The position numbers and the translations under genes are program-made. Below are positions 35,799 through 42,739 of a stretch of 64,000 nucleotides of DNA, piece by piece. Source of the DNA: Ferrimonas sp. YFM. GTDB taxonomy: Bacteria > Pseudomonadota > Gammaproteobacteria > Enterobacterales > Shewanellaceae. Where the stretch lies: assembly GCF_030296015.1 (NCBI RefSeq), contig NZ_AP027368.1, forward strand, positions 3,432,839 to 3,496,838, read 5' to 3'. Numbering within the stretch: position 1 is the stretch's first letter; each line of letters begins with the position of its first letter. The notes below the pieces were generated by a model. The model searched no databases, had not been told where the DNA came from, and saw only the letters and a list, made by a program, of their open reading frames with translations.

Positions 35799-36983
35799 CT
35801 ACGCGGCCCGGCATAGGGCCCTCTCCTCTCTGCTGTCCAGATAACCGCTAAATCGGGTCAGTGCCAAGGCAATCATGACAATGGCCGCACCCACCCAAGG
35901 GGTGTCCATCAGGCTGCCATTGTCCACAATCAGCCCCCCTGCCCAGGCACCGAAGGCGATGCCCAGGTTAAAGGCGGCGATATTCAGGCCAGATGCCACA
36001 TCCACCGCATCAGGGCGGAATCGCTGAGCCAGTTGCACCACGTACACCTGCAGGCCAGGCACGTTACCGAAGGCGAAGGCACCCCACACCAAGATGGTGA
36101 TGGCTATGGCCACCGGATGATAGGCGGTCTGACTGAAGATAAGCAGCACGGTGGCCAGGCCGATGAACATCACGGTCAGGGCAGGGATCGGGCCTTTCTT
36201 GTCCGCCAGCTTACCGCCCCAGATGTTACCGAAGGCCACAGACACGCCGTAGAGCAGCATCATCGGGGCCACCCAGGCGCTGGGCACCTGAGTCACCTCC
36301 TCCAGGATGGGGGTGAGGAAGGTGAACAGCACGAAGTTACCGCCGTAACCGATGGCAGTGATCAGATACACCAGAATCAGGCGCGGCTCGGTCAATACTT
36401 TAAGCTGAGCCGAAATAGGCGCCGCCTTACTCTGCTTCAGGCTATTGGGCACCAGAGCCGCACTGCCAATCAAAGCAACTACACCCAAAGCGGCCACCAC
36501 CAGGAAAGTGGCGCGCCAGCCCCACTCCTGGCCGATGTAGGTACCCAGGGGCACACCAGTCACTAGAGCCACGGTCAGACCGGTGAACATGATGGCGATG
36601 GCACTGGCTTCCTTCTCCTTGGGCACCAGGCTGGTGGCAATGGTGGACCCTATGGAGAAGAACACCCCGTGGGCCAGGCCGGTGAGCGCTCGGGCCACAA
36701 TCAGGGTTTCATAACCCGGAGACTGCCAGGCAACCAGGTTGCCCACAGTAAACAGAGCCATCAGGCTGAGCAGCAAGCTCTTACGGTTCCACTTCTGGGT
36801 CAGCGCGGTGAGCACCGGAGCCCCAACCGCCACCCCCAGGGCATAGAGGCTGACCAGCAGGCCAGCGGAAGGCAAGGACACGCCCAGATCCTGGGCAACG
36901 GTGGGCACCAGTCCGACAATCACAAACTCGGTAGTGCCGATGGCAAAGGCACTGAGGGTCAGTGCAAACAGCGCAATGGGCAT
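35799..36983 (-). CDS. MFS transporter, YdhP/AraJ-like
   Basis: A 394-residue 12-TM drug/sugar exporter-like MFS protein starting MPIALFALTLSAFAIGTTEF, the signature N-terminus of the DHA1 AraJ/YdhP group. Motifs are GLVPTVAQDLGVS, RALTGLAHGVFFSIG, GTYIGQEWGWRATF and the second-half GKLADKKGPIPAL. The ATG at 36983 follows GGAG; an in-frame GTG at 36995 overlaps that site and is rejected. It is divergent from a LysR regulator (37084), its probable regulator. Confidence 0.87.
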   Translation of the reverse strand: MPIALFALTLSAFAIGTTEFVIVGLVPTVAQDLGVSLPSAGLLVSLYALGVAVGAPVLTALTQKWNRKSLLLSLMALFTVGNLVAWQSPGYETLIVARALTGLAHGVFFSIGSTIATSLVPKEKEASAIAIMFTGLTVALVTGVPLGTYIGQEWGWRATFLVVAALGVVALIGSAALVPNSLKQSKAAPISAQLKVLTEPRLILVYLITAIGYGGNFVLFTFLTPILEEVTQVPSAWVAPMMLLYGVSVAFGNIWGGKLADKKGPIPALTVMFIGLATVLLIFSQTAYHPVAIAITILVWGAFAFGNVPGLQVYVVQLAQRFRPDAVDVASGLNIAAFNLGIAFGAWAGGLIVDNGSLMDTPWVGAAIVMIALALTRFSGYLDSREERALCRAA

Positions 36984-37083
36984 AATCAACTCCACACAAC
37001 ATTCGATTCAGTGAGGACAGTATCCGCCCGAAGACTTTTGTGATAAATATGACAATCAACAAATCATATTTGTGGAATCAACA

Positions 37084-37965
37084 ATGAAAACCCGTTCCGA
37101 CGATCTGGCGATCTTCCTGGCGGTAGTGGATCAAGGCAGCTTCAGCGGCGCCGCCACCCTACTGAACGAACAGGTGGCCAAGGTGTCCCGCTCTGTCAGC
37201 AAACTGGAGAAGCAACTGGGGATCACCCTGCTCAACCGCACCACCCGGCGAGTGGAGCTGACCGACGAGGGCCGCACCTTTGAGACCCGGGTTCGTAAGG
37301 GGCTGTGCATCCTTGAGGAGGCGGAAGAGCAGCTGCTGGTGAGTAAGGACAACCCCAGTGGCACCCTGAGAGTGGACGCCGCCAGCCCGCTGCTGATCCA
37401 TCAGATCGCCAAGCATATGGGAGAATTCCGCGAGCTCTACCCCAACATCAAGGTGGAACTGACCAGCAACGAAGGCTATGTGGATCTGCTGGAGAAGCGC
37501 ACCGACCTAGCGTTTCGCATCGGCCCTTTGAGCGATTCCACCCTCCATGCCCGCCTGCTGGGCACCAGTGCATTGCACATGCTGGCCTCCCCCGGTTATC
37601 TGGATCGTTACGGCGTGCCCGCCACCCCGGAGGAGCTGAGCAAGCACAGGCTGATTGGCTTTACCGATATCCCCTCCCTCAATCGCTGGCCCATCAAGGG
37701 ACTGAAAGAGGTGGAACTGCATCTCTCCAGCACCAATGGTGAGGTCATTAGGCAGATGGCCCTCAACGATGGCGGCATCACCTGCCTGTCCAACTTCATG
37801 GTGAAAGAGGACATCGCCCAGGGACGGCTGATCCCGATACTGACCGGCCTGATCGACCCCATGTCAGACCGCAGACTGGTAAACGCCGTCTACTATCGAA
37901 GCTCCTCCATCTCCAGCCGCATCAGCGTATTCCTCGACTTTATCCAGCAACGATTGAAGCTATAG
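37084..37965 (+). CDS. LysR-family regulator, DmlR-like
   Basis: A 293-residue LysR regulator: DDLAIFLAVVDQGSFSGAA (HTH), VAKVSRSVSKLEKQLG, LLNRTTRRVELTDEG, and an effector domain from SGTLRVDAASP onward. The ATG at 37084 is preferred to an upstream GTG at 37072. The 100-bp spacer to the divergent MFS gene contains short AT-rich dyads (AATCAACAAATCATATTTGTGG). Downstream lies the accessory island; a relic of an OYE 3' end begins about 55 bases after its stop, so it may once have been convergent with an OYE gene. Confidence 0.86.
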   Translation: MKTRSDDLAIFLAVVDQGSFSGAATLLNEQVAKVSRSVSKLEKQLGITLLNRTTRRVELTDEGRTFETRVRKGLCILEEAEEQLLVSKDNPSGTLRVDAASPLLIHQIAKHMGEFRELYPNIKVELTSNEGYVDLLEKRTDLAFRIGPLSDSTLHARLLGTSALHMLASPGYLDRYGVPATPEELSKHRLIGFTDIPSLNRWPIKGLKEVELHLSSTNGEVIRQMALNDGGITCLSNFMVKEDIAQGRLIPILTGLIDPMSDRRLVNAVYYRSSSISSRISVFLDFIQQRLKL

Positions 37966-38587
37966 CGAAAAATCAAAAAGCCCGCAGTTACGGGATTTTT
38001 ACTTCGACGATTCCTCTTAAGCGGCAGGGTAGTCGGTATAGCATTCGGGGCCGTCGAGCAGAACCAAGGACATACTCAGTCGGAGTTAAAGAAAGCGCAG
38101 GTCGGTGTGGAAGGGCCGGATTGGCGCCAAAAGCGGTCATTCGTGGCCAATGTCTTACAGCTTTCTGTGACTATCTCCCTATAAAATATCCACTAAAAGA
38201 TGTACTTTGATCTCTGTATAAGAATCAGTGATTTACACCATATGTCTGGCAGAGATGATGAGCGCTCTCGTTCGTCAATGGCGAAGCTTGCCTTAAACCT
38301 AAGTCGCCAAATTATAAATGCATTTAATATCAATAGCATAATGGTTGGCATTCACTAACTGAACATCACTCATTTAGCTCGATTTGTATACAGTCATGAG
38401 GCCGTGCCGCCTTTCCAAGAGCTAGATCCGCCTTGCATGCAAAAGAGCTTTGAAGAAAAGCGGTAAAGCGGCCACTAACACGTTGACAATTTAGTGATTC
38501 TGGTGAGCCCCGGAACTTCGCCTAATGTGAATAAACGGCAAGATTATAATGAGTGATGGGGGGCGAGTTGACGTAAAATAGGCTGTT
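37966..38587. other. island left boundary, 622 bp without a recognised gene
   Basis: It begins with an A/T-flanked hairpin that probably terminates the LysR gene (AAAAAGCCCG ... CGGGATTTTT, 37974-38000). The direct-repeat copy follows at 38027-38055. The rest is AT-rich sequence with no coding potential I can defend. Composition drifts from host-like to AT-rich here, marking the island edge. Confidence 0.5.
38027..38055. repeat. left copy of OYE 3'-end repeat, candidate att-like site
   Basis: GGGTAGTCGGTATAGC, then TTCGG and GCCG after single mismatches, matches 44162-44190. It encodes on the minus strand a C-terminal CYTDYPAA followed by TAA, that is, the tail of an Old Yellow Enzyme homologue, without the rest of the gene. 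It is either the relic of a lost OYE gene or a recombination site left by island entry. Confidence 0.65.
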
Positions 38588-38860
38588 ATGTGTATAGAGA
38601 AAGTAACGGACGACACTGGTTCCGAAGTAAAGTGCAGTATACACGGTAAAACTCAGGCCACTTTTGTATGTAGTCACTTGGCGCGAAATGAGAGTAAGCA
38701 GTGGTATTCACTGGATCCGATTGAAGAAGAGCCATTCCCAGATGCTTGGTGCGACAAGTGCCCTGGTCACTTCGAGAAGGAGGGAGAGTGGAATGAGACT
38801 TCTGAGGAGGTTGCAGGAGGGTCAGGCTCGATCCTTATCATGTCTACTGGATGTTACTAA
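38585..38860 (+). CDS. small Cys-rich, probably zinc-binding protein
   Basis: The coding part starts at ATG 38588 and gives 90 residues. It contains CSIHGKTQATFVCSH and DAWCDKC, two C-x-n-C pairs that could hold a zinc ion, and ends abruptly in GSILIMSTGCY. I do not know its function. The ATG directly follows GTT (38585-38587), as in integron cassettes where the start follows the GTT of a core site. The last 12-15 residues look out of character, so a frameshift near the 3' end is possible. AT/GC use is intermediate. Confidence 0.5.
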   Translation, partial: VMCIEKVTDDTGSEVKCSIHGKTQATFVCSHLARNESKQWYSLDPIEEEPFPDAWCDKCPGHFEKEGEWNETSEEVAGGSGSILIMSTGCY

Positions 38861-38910
38861 ACTAAGAAATCTACGTGTACAGTGCACATTATCTAATAAA
38901 CACATAAAAA

Positions 38911-39013
38911 GTGCCTTAAGACTCGGATGCAAAGACACTTAGCTTGTGCTCGTACTTCTCTGATTGTAGCCAAGCTACTACTTTGCGCCGATTAGCCGCG
39001 GCGTTAAGTGCAG
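38911..39013 (+). repeat. attC-like recombination site, degenerate
   Basis: Nested complementary segments fold as TCGG/CCGA (38923-38926 with 38988-38991), GCAAAG/CTTTGC (38929-38934 with 38981-38986) and GTAGC/GCTAC (38966-38970 with 38974-38978). A core-like GTTAAGT at 39003-39009 fits GTTRRRY. The left core lacks the expected AAC. It begins 50 bases after the preceding stop, as expected for a cassette end. Confidence 0.35.
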
Positions 39014-39066
39014 GTGTTTATATCAAAGTTTCAAATAAAGTTAAATTATTTAAGGAAAAGTTAATT

Positions 39067-39423
39067 ATGGATTGGAAGAGCACTTTGAAAGTTGCAGGAC
39101 CATCAGCGATTGCTGCATGGGTTTTTGTCGAGCTGATTAAAAACTATTTGTCGACTTCTGAAGTTTTTAAAACAAACACGTATTTGAATTTAGTGCTCCT
39201 TATCATAATATTCTCTTTTTGTGTAATAATGGGGTGGTTATGGATACGTAGTAGTAATAAAAAAACAAAAGTAGAACCAAAAGAGAAAAAAGTTCAAAAC
39301 AATGAAATATGTGACAATGAAGTAGCTAATGACTTGTCAGTTGGCAATAAACACACGAGTGTTGTCGACAATAAGATTTCCAAAAACAAAGTGAAGGGTT
39401 CTTTAAATATTGGTGGACAATAA
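39067..39423 (+). CDS. 2-TM membrane protein of the ABC-3C-like operon
   Basis: A 118-residue protein. TM1 is about 9-27 (AGPSAIAAWVFVELI) and TM2 about 39-60 (LNLVLLIIIFSFCVIMGWLWI). A Lys-rich segment (62-77) follows, then two copies of a beta-like motif: ICDNEVANDLSVG (81-93) and ISKNKVKGSLNIG (104-116). The same motif occurs at 25-37 of the next protein. It probably is the membrane-acting or anchoring component of the system (inference). The start is ATG 39067 behind AAGGAAAAG; an upstream frame from 38944 runs through the attC-like site and is not used. The stop overlaps the next start (TAATG). GC content is well below the host. Confidence 0.7.
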   Translation: MDWKSTLKVAGPSAIAAWVFVELIKNYLSTSEVFKTNTYLNLVLLIIIFSFCVIMGWLWIRSSNKKTKVEPKEKKVQNNEICDNEVANDLSVGNKHTSVVDNKISKNKVKGSLNIGGQ

Positions 39424-40043
39424 TGAGTGTGCCAGGTCAAAATGTAGAGTTAACGCCAATTCATTCGAGAGGGATATCTGTTTCTGGCAATGATATTAAA
39501 CACAATGATATTTCAGGGGACTTAAATATTGGAAGCACGGTGGTTAAGTTACCATCATATGACATTTCAGTAGGAGCAGAATCTCTTAAGGTGTTAATAA
39601 AAGAGCATGAAAAGTTAAAGGAAGAAAGTCCCATATACCTTTATGTTCTTGAAGAGCTTCAAAGTAAAATCACAGATAATGAATCTAGAAAAGTGATTGG
39701 GTTGGAAAATAAATTAATAAAGGCAAATAAATTAACTTTTTTTGATGAAGCTCTTATATCCAGTCAGAAAGCGTCAAAAATGATATTAAGGTTTCAAAAT
39801 GTAAAATCATATCAAATTATATTCAATCATGTTTTAAGCCTGATTATAACGAGATTTCGCTCGCATGTGGCTCCTTTAATTAAAGATGGCGTGGATGACT
39901 TGACGGTTAAAACAATGATTAACACAGTCATTGTTGAGCCTTTAAATCAAGAAGTGAGCTTAGCTGGAGGCTACATCACTAGTGAGCTAATTGAAGGAAT
40001 GTTGTATTTCCTTACAGAGAAGTGCCATGTGGAGTGGATATAA
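39423..40043 (+). CDS. putative ABC-3C effector/C-terminal-domain protein
   Basis: A 206-residue protein. The N-terminal 40 residues carry the beta-type motif IKHNDISGDLNIG shared with the preceding membrane protein. Then comes an alpha-helical domain (about 50-206: LKVLIKEHEKLKEE, VIGLENKLIKANKLTFFDEAL, FNHVLSLIITRFRSHVAPLI, TMINTVIVEPLNQEV, ELIEGMLYFLTEKCHVEW). The helical part, its place before a middle component and an SMC-like ATPase, and its ending in a WI dipeptide suit the conserved C-terminal domains of ABC-3C effector subunits. No enzymatic motif is seen. It is coupled to both neighbours by TAATG overlaps. Exact family assignment needs a profile search. Confidence 0.6.
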   Translation: MSVPGQNVELTPIHSRGISVSGNDIKHNDISGDLNIGSTVVKLPSYDISVGAESLKVLIKEHEKLKEESPIYLYVLEELQSKITDNESRKVIGLENKLIKANKLTFFDEALISSQKASKMILRFQNVKSYQIIFNHVLSLIITRFRSHVAPLIKDGVDDLTVKTMINTVIVEPLNQEVSLAGGYITSELIEGMLYFLTEKCHVEWI

Positions 40044-40537
40044 TGATAATTTATCATCCAGCTCATGATGTAAACCATTGTTCCTATAGGATATTAAATG
40101 TCTTATATGCGGTAAAAAGTAATGAATTACATTGTGATATGTTAAAAATTATTAACTTTTACTATGTGTACCCTCATTTATTAAAGGATATGGAAAGCTA
40201 TCCAAGGCCATTAAACTACCAAGCAAAAAAGATTAGAAATATAAGAGATTCATTTGAGTTAACACCAAATCCTAGTAGTCTTTTTTTTGAAATGAATCCA
40301 ACGCACGAAACAGCAATTTCTTCTTTACACCAAAGATCTTTAATTAGTATTGAACGAAATATAGTAAGCCTTGAAAGGCAAAAACTACCACATAGCCTAA
40401 TTCAAGAATTTAAAAATGACAAACTAACAAAAAGTGACCTTTTCAAAATACTTGTTGAGTGTTTACCTAAAGTTAAGCTGGATGGAGATAATGGCCTTAA
40501 AGCAAAGAGCGGATTAATGGAATATAAATATGATTAG
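40043..40537 (+). CDS. putative ABC-3C middle component
   Basis: A 164-residue helical protein starting MIIYHPAHDVNHCSYRILNVL, with LKIINFYYVYPHLLKDME, LTPNPSSLFFEMNPTHETAI and a C-terminal LKAKSGLMEYKYD. From memory this pattern resembles one of the annotated ABC-3C middle-component families (MC5-like), but the number is uncertain. Middle components connect effector and ATPase and have no catalytic motif. The start is ATG 40043, overlapping the previous stop (TAATG); an upstream frame start at 40022 lies inside the previous gene and is not needed. It overlaps the ATPase gene by 8 bases. Confidence 0.62.
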   Translation: MIIYHPAHDVNHCSYRILNVLYAVKSNELHCDMLKIINFYYVYPHLLKDMESYPRPLNYQAKKIRNIRDSFELTPNPSSLFFEMNPTHETAISSLHQRSLISIERNIVSLERQKLPHSLIQEFKNDKLTKSDLFKILVECLPKVKLDGDNGLKAKSGLMEYKYD

Positions 40538-42440
40538 GTCAATTTTTTTCGTAGAACGTCTAGTAATCATAAAGTCAGGAAAAAGTGTTTATGATGAAGA
40601 ATTTCACCAAGGAATTAATGTAATTAGAGGTGATCATTCAGTCGGGAAGACAACAATATTAGAGTTGTTGTTTTATGTTCTAGGTGGAGAGATAAAAGAA
40701 AACCAATGGTTGTACCCTGCGGATCGTTGTGATGAAATATATTGTCAAGTTAATGTAAACGGGACTTCATTTACAATAAAAAGAGAAATTGAAAAAGGTA
40801 AGATACCCCCAACACGCATCAAAGATGGCTCATATAGTGATACAAGTTCAGATAATTTAGGTTGGAAAAAATTTGGGCCAAGAAGAAGTGAATCTGGTGA
40901 GCGAGTTTCTTTTTCTCAACAGTTTTTCGATTTATTGGGCTGGGATAACCATAAGTCAGATGATTATGCCAATTTGACGATGCATCAAATCCTTAGGTTC
41001 TTATATGTAGATCAAGAAACGGGATCAACTAAAATCTTTCGCGCAGAAGATAACCCTCGAGGGGATAGTGAAGGTATACGAACTGCAATTGCTGAATTTC
41101 TATTAGGCTTAGATAATCTTGATACGCACAAATTGAGACAGCAACTTATTCTAGCAGAAAGAGAGTTTGATAAGGTATCAGCGGACTTAAATGCTATGTA
41201 TAAGGTATTAGGAAATGATTCAGATCTAACTCTTGAAGTTTTAAATTCACAAGTTACTAGTATTTCTGATGAGATTGTGTCTCTACAAGATACAGATGTT
41301 GATTTAAAAATCACAACGGAAATTGAAGTTGATTCTGCATCTAATTACAAAGAATTAGAAAATAAAGTCGACCTATTTAGCCGACAACTTCAAGCTTTAA
41401 ACGTTGAAATACAAGCAACAACTGGAGAAATAGTTGATTGTGAATTATTTAGCGACTCACTTAATTTTAGAAGAAAATCATTGCTAGAATCAAAATCTGC
41501 TTATGATTCTATAGGTGCAATCAAATATACACGCTGCCCTTGTTGCTTAGAAGAGATTAATTCTTCGAACGAAGATACCTGCCATTTATGTAATGCTCCA
41601 AATAAAGAGTCCCATCATTCGAACAATTATATGCAAATCTTGACGGAGCTTGATTTTCAAATTAAAAGCAACGCGAAAGTGTTAGATGATTACAAAACGC
41701 ATTTAGAAGGCCTTAAATCTGCACATGTAATTGCAGAGTCTCAGCTAAAAAACGCACAAAGTGAGTTGCTGTCGAGTGCAAAAGTTGTAGACATAGAAAC
41801 TCAGGGGTTAATTGAGAGATCTAAAAAAATAGGGTATTTAGAATCTGAAATTAAAAACATTGAAAAGCAAATCAAAATAATATCTGACTTAGATAAATAT
41901 AAATCTAGAAAATCCGATCTAAATAAAAAAATCACAGACCTTCGAGAAAAAATCACATCCGCTGCTGCATCTAGCAAAAACAGAAGGGATAAAGTTAATC
42001 GAGGAATCTGTGAAAATATGTTACCAATTCTCCACTCCGATCTGCGAGATAACGGAAAGCCTTATGAGGAAGTTTTTGGGGAAGCGAAGAGTAATGATAT
42101 TGAAATCGACTTTTCAAAAGATAGAACACTAATAGATGGAAGGGTGAAGTTTTCAGGTAGCTCTAACTACATAAAAAAGAATGCTTTCTATCTTGCAGCT
42201 TTACTTGAGTCTTTGTCAGATCCTCTATACCGACTACCAAGATTTTTAATGTTAGATGCTATTGAGAATGGTGGTATGAAAGCTTTTAGAAGCCACAATT
42301 TCCAACGTTCAATAGTAGAAATGTTTAAAGATAAAAAAGATTTTCAAATAATACTATGTACTTCAATGGCTTTAGATGAATTAAATAATGATGAATATGG
42401 TGTTGGCCCTTACTATGTTGGTAATGTAATTGATATTTAA
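40530..42440 (+). CDS. SMC/Rad50-like ATPase with zinc ribbon, ABC-3C ATPase
   Basis: A 636-residue ATPase. Walker A is at 34-41 (GDHSVGKT). A long coiled coil (about 200-500) is interrupted by a zinc ribbon (CPCC near 336-339, CHLC near 351-354), in the position of a Rad50 zinc hook. An ABC-signature-like region lies around 546-565 (FSGSSNYIKKNAFYLAAL) and a Walker B-like FLMLDAIENGG around 572-582; the residue after D is Ala rather than Glu. An H-loop is not obvious. Proteins of this type head DNA-sensing conflict systems. It is the last gene of a four-gene coupled operon and is followed within 11 bases by an attC-like site. Confidence 0.78.
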   Translation: MIRSIFFVERLVIIKSGKSVYDEEFHQGINVIRGDHSVGKTTILELLFYVLGGEIKENQWLYPADRCDEIYCQVNVNGTSFTIKREIEKGKIPPTRIKDGSYSDTSSDNLGWKKFGPRRSESGERVSFSQQFFDLLGWDNHKSDDYANLTMHQILRFLYVDQETGSTKIFRAEDNPRGDSEGIRTAIAEFLLGLDNLDTHKLRQQLILAEREFDKVSADLNAMYKVLGNDSDLTLEVLNSQVTSISDEIVSLQDTDVDLKITTEIEVDSASNYKELENKVDLFSRQLQALNVEIQATTGEIVDCELFSDSLNFRRKSLLESKSAYDSIGAIKYTRCPCCLEEINSSNEDTCHLCNAPNKESHHSNNYMQILTELDFQIKSNAKVLDDYKTHLEGLKSAHVIAESQLKNAQSELLSSAKVVDIETQGLIERSKKIGYLESEIKNIEKQIKIISDLDKYKSRKSDLNKKITDLREKITSAAASSKNRRDKVNRGICENMLPILHSDLRDNGKPYEEVFGEAKSNDIEIDFSKDRTLIDGRVKFSGSSNYIKKNAFYLAALLESLSDPLYRLPRFLMLDAIENGGMKAFRSHNFQRSIVEMFKDKKDFQIILCTSMALDELNNDEYGVGPYYVGNVIDI

Positions 42441-42450
42441 TACTGGCAGA

Positions 42451-42545
42451 TAACAAAGTTGTTAAAGCAGACATAAAACAGTAGGCTATGTTCGCCTCGC
42501 TCTGATTTCAGCCTGCTATTTTGTGCCGTTTACAACGGCGTTGAT
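42451..42545 (+). repeat. attC-like integron recombination site
   Basis: A 95-bp foldable site directly after the ATPase stop. Inner arms ACATAAAACAGTAGGCT (42471-42487) and AGCCTGCTATTTTGTGC (42510-42526) match at 13 of 17 positions. Outer arms GTTGT (42458-42462) and ACAAC (42532-42536) pair, and the ends carry TAAC (42451-42454) and GCGTT (42538-42542). The loop TATGTTCGCCTCGCTCTGA resembles marine attC loops. Core heptamers are not perfect consensus. Confidence 0.55.
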
Positions 42546-42574
42546 ATGATTCCCCCTGTCAATAGGCACAGACT

Positions 42575-42609
42575 TGTCCATGCCGGGCCCTAAAAGGCCG
42601 GCTTGGACA
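42575..42609. repeat. long imperfect hairpin
   Basis: TGTCC-AT-GCCGGGCC pairs with GGCCGGC-TT-GGACA around CTAAAA, with only one bulge and a 2x2 internal loop. No T-run follows on either strand. It lies between the attC-like site and the IS110 transposase and may belong to either. Confidence 0.55.
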
Positions 42610-42739
42610 CCCTGGTGAGAGACCTCTGGCAAGTCAATGTTCGGCGGTTGACCTTGCTGATATTCGCGGGTTTGGTTATCCGCATTACTTGTTTGCGCCG
42701 CTGGAGCCTTGCCTCATTCTATGTGCGCGCATGTAAACG

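Noticed and set aside
38460..38587. A third attC site upstream of the Cys-rich protein gene
   Set aside because: Only a GTT-ATG junction fits; I could not pair convincing arms in the upstream 120 bases.
38944..39066. Upstream extension of the 2-TM protein
   Set aside because: It runs through the attC-like fold and gives a non-conserved-looking peptide; the ATG at 39067 has its own ribosome-binding site.
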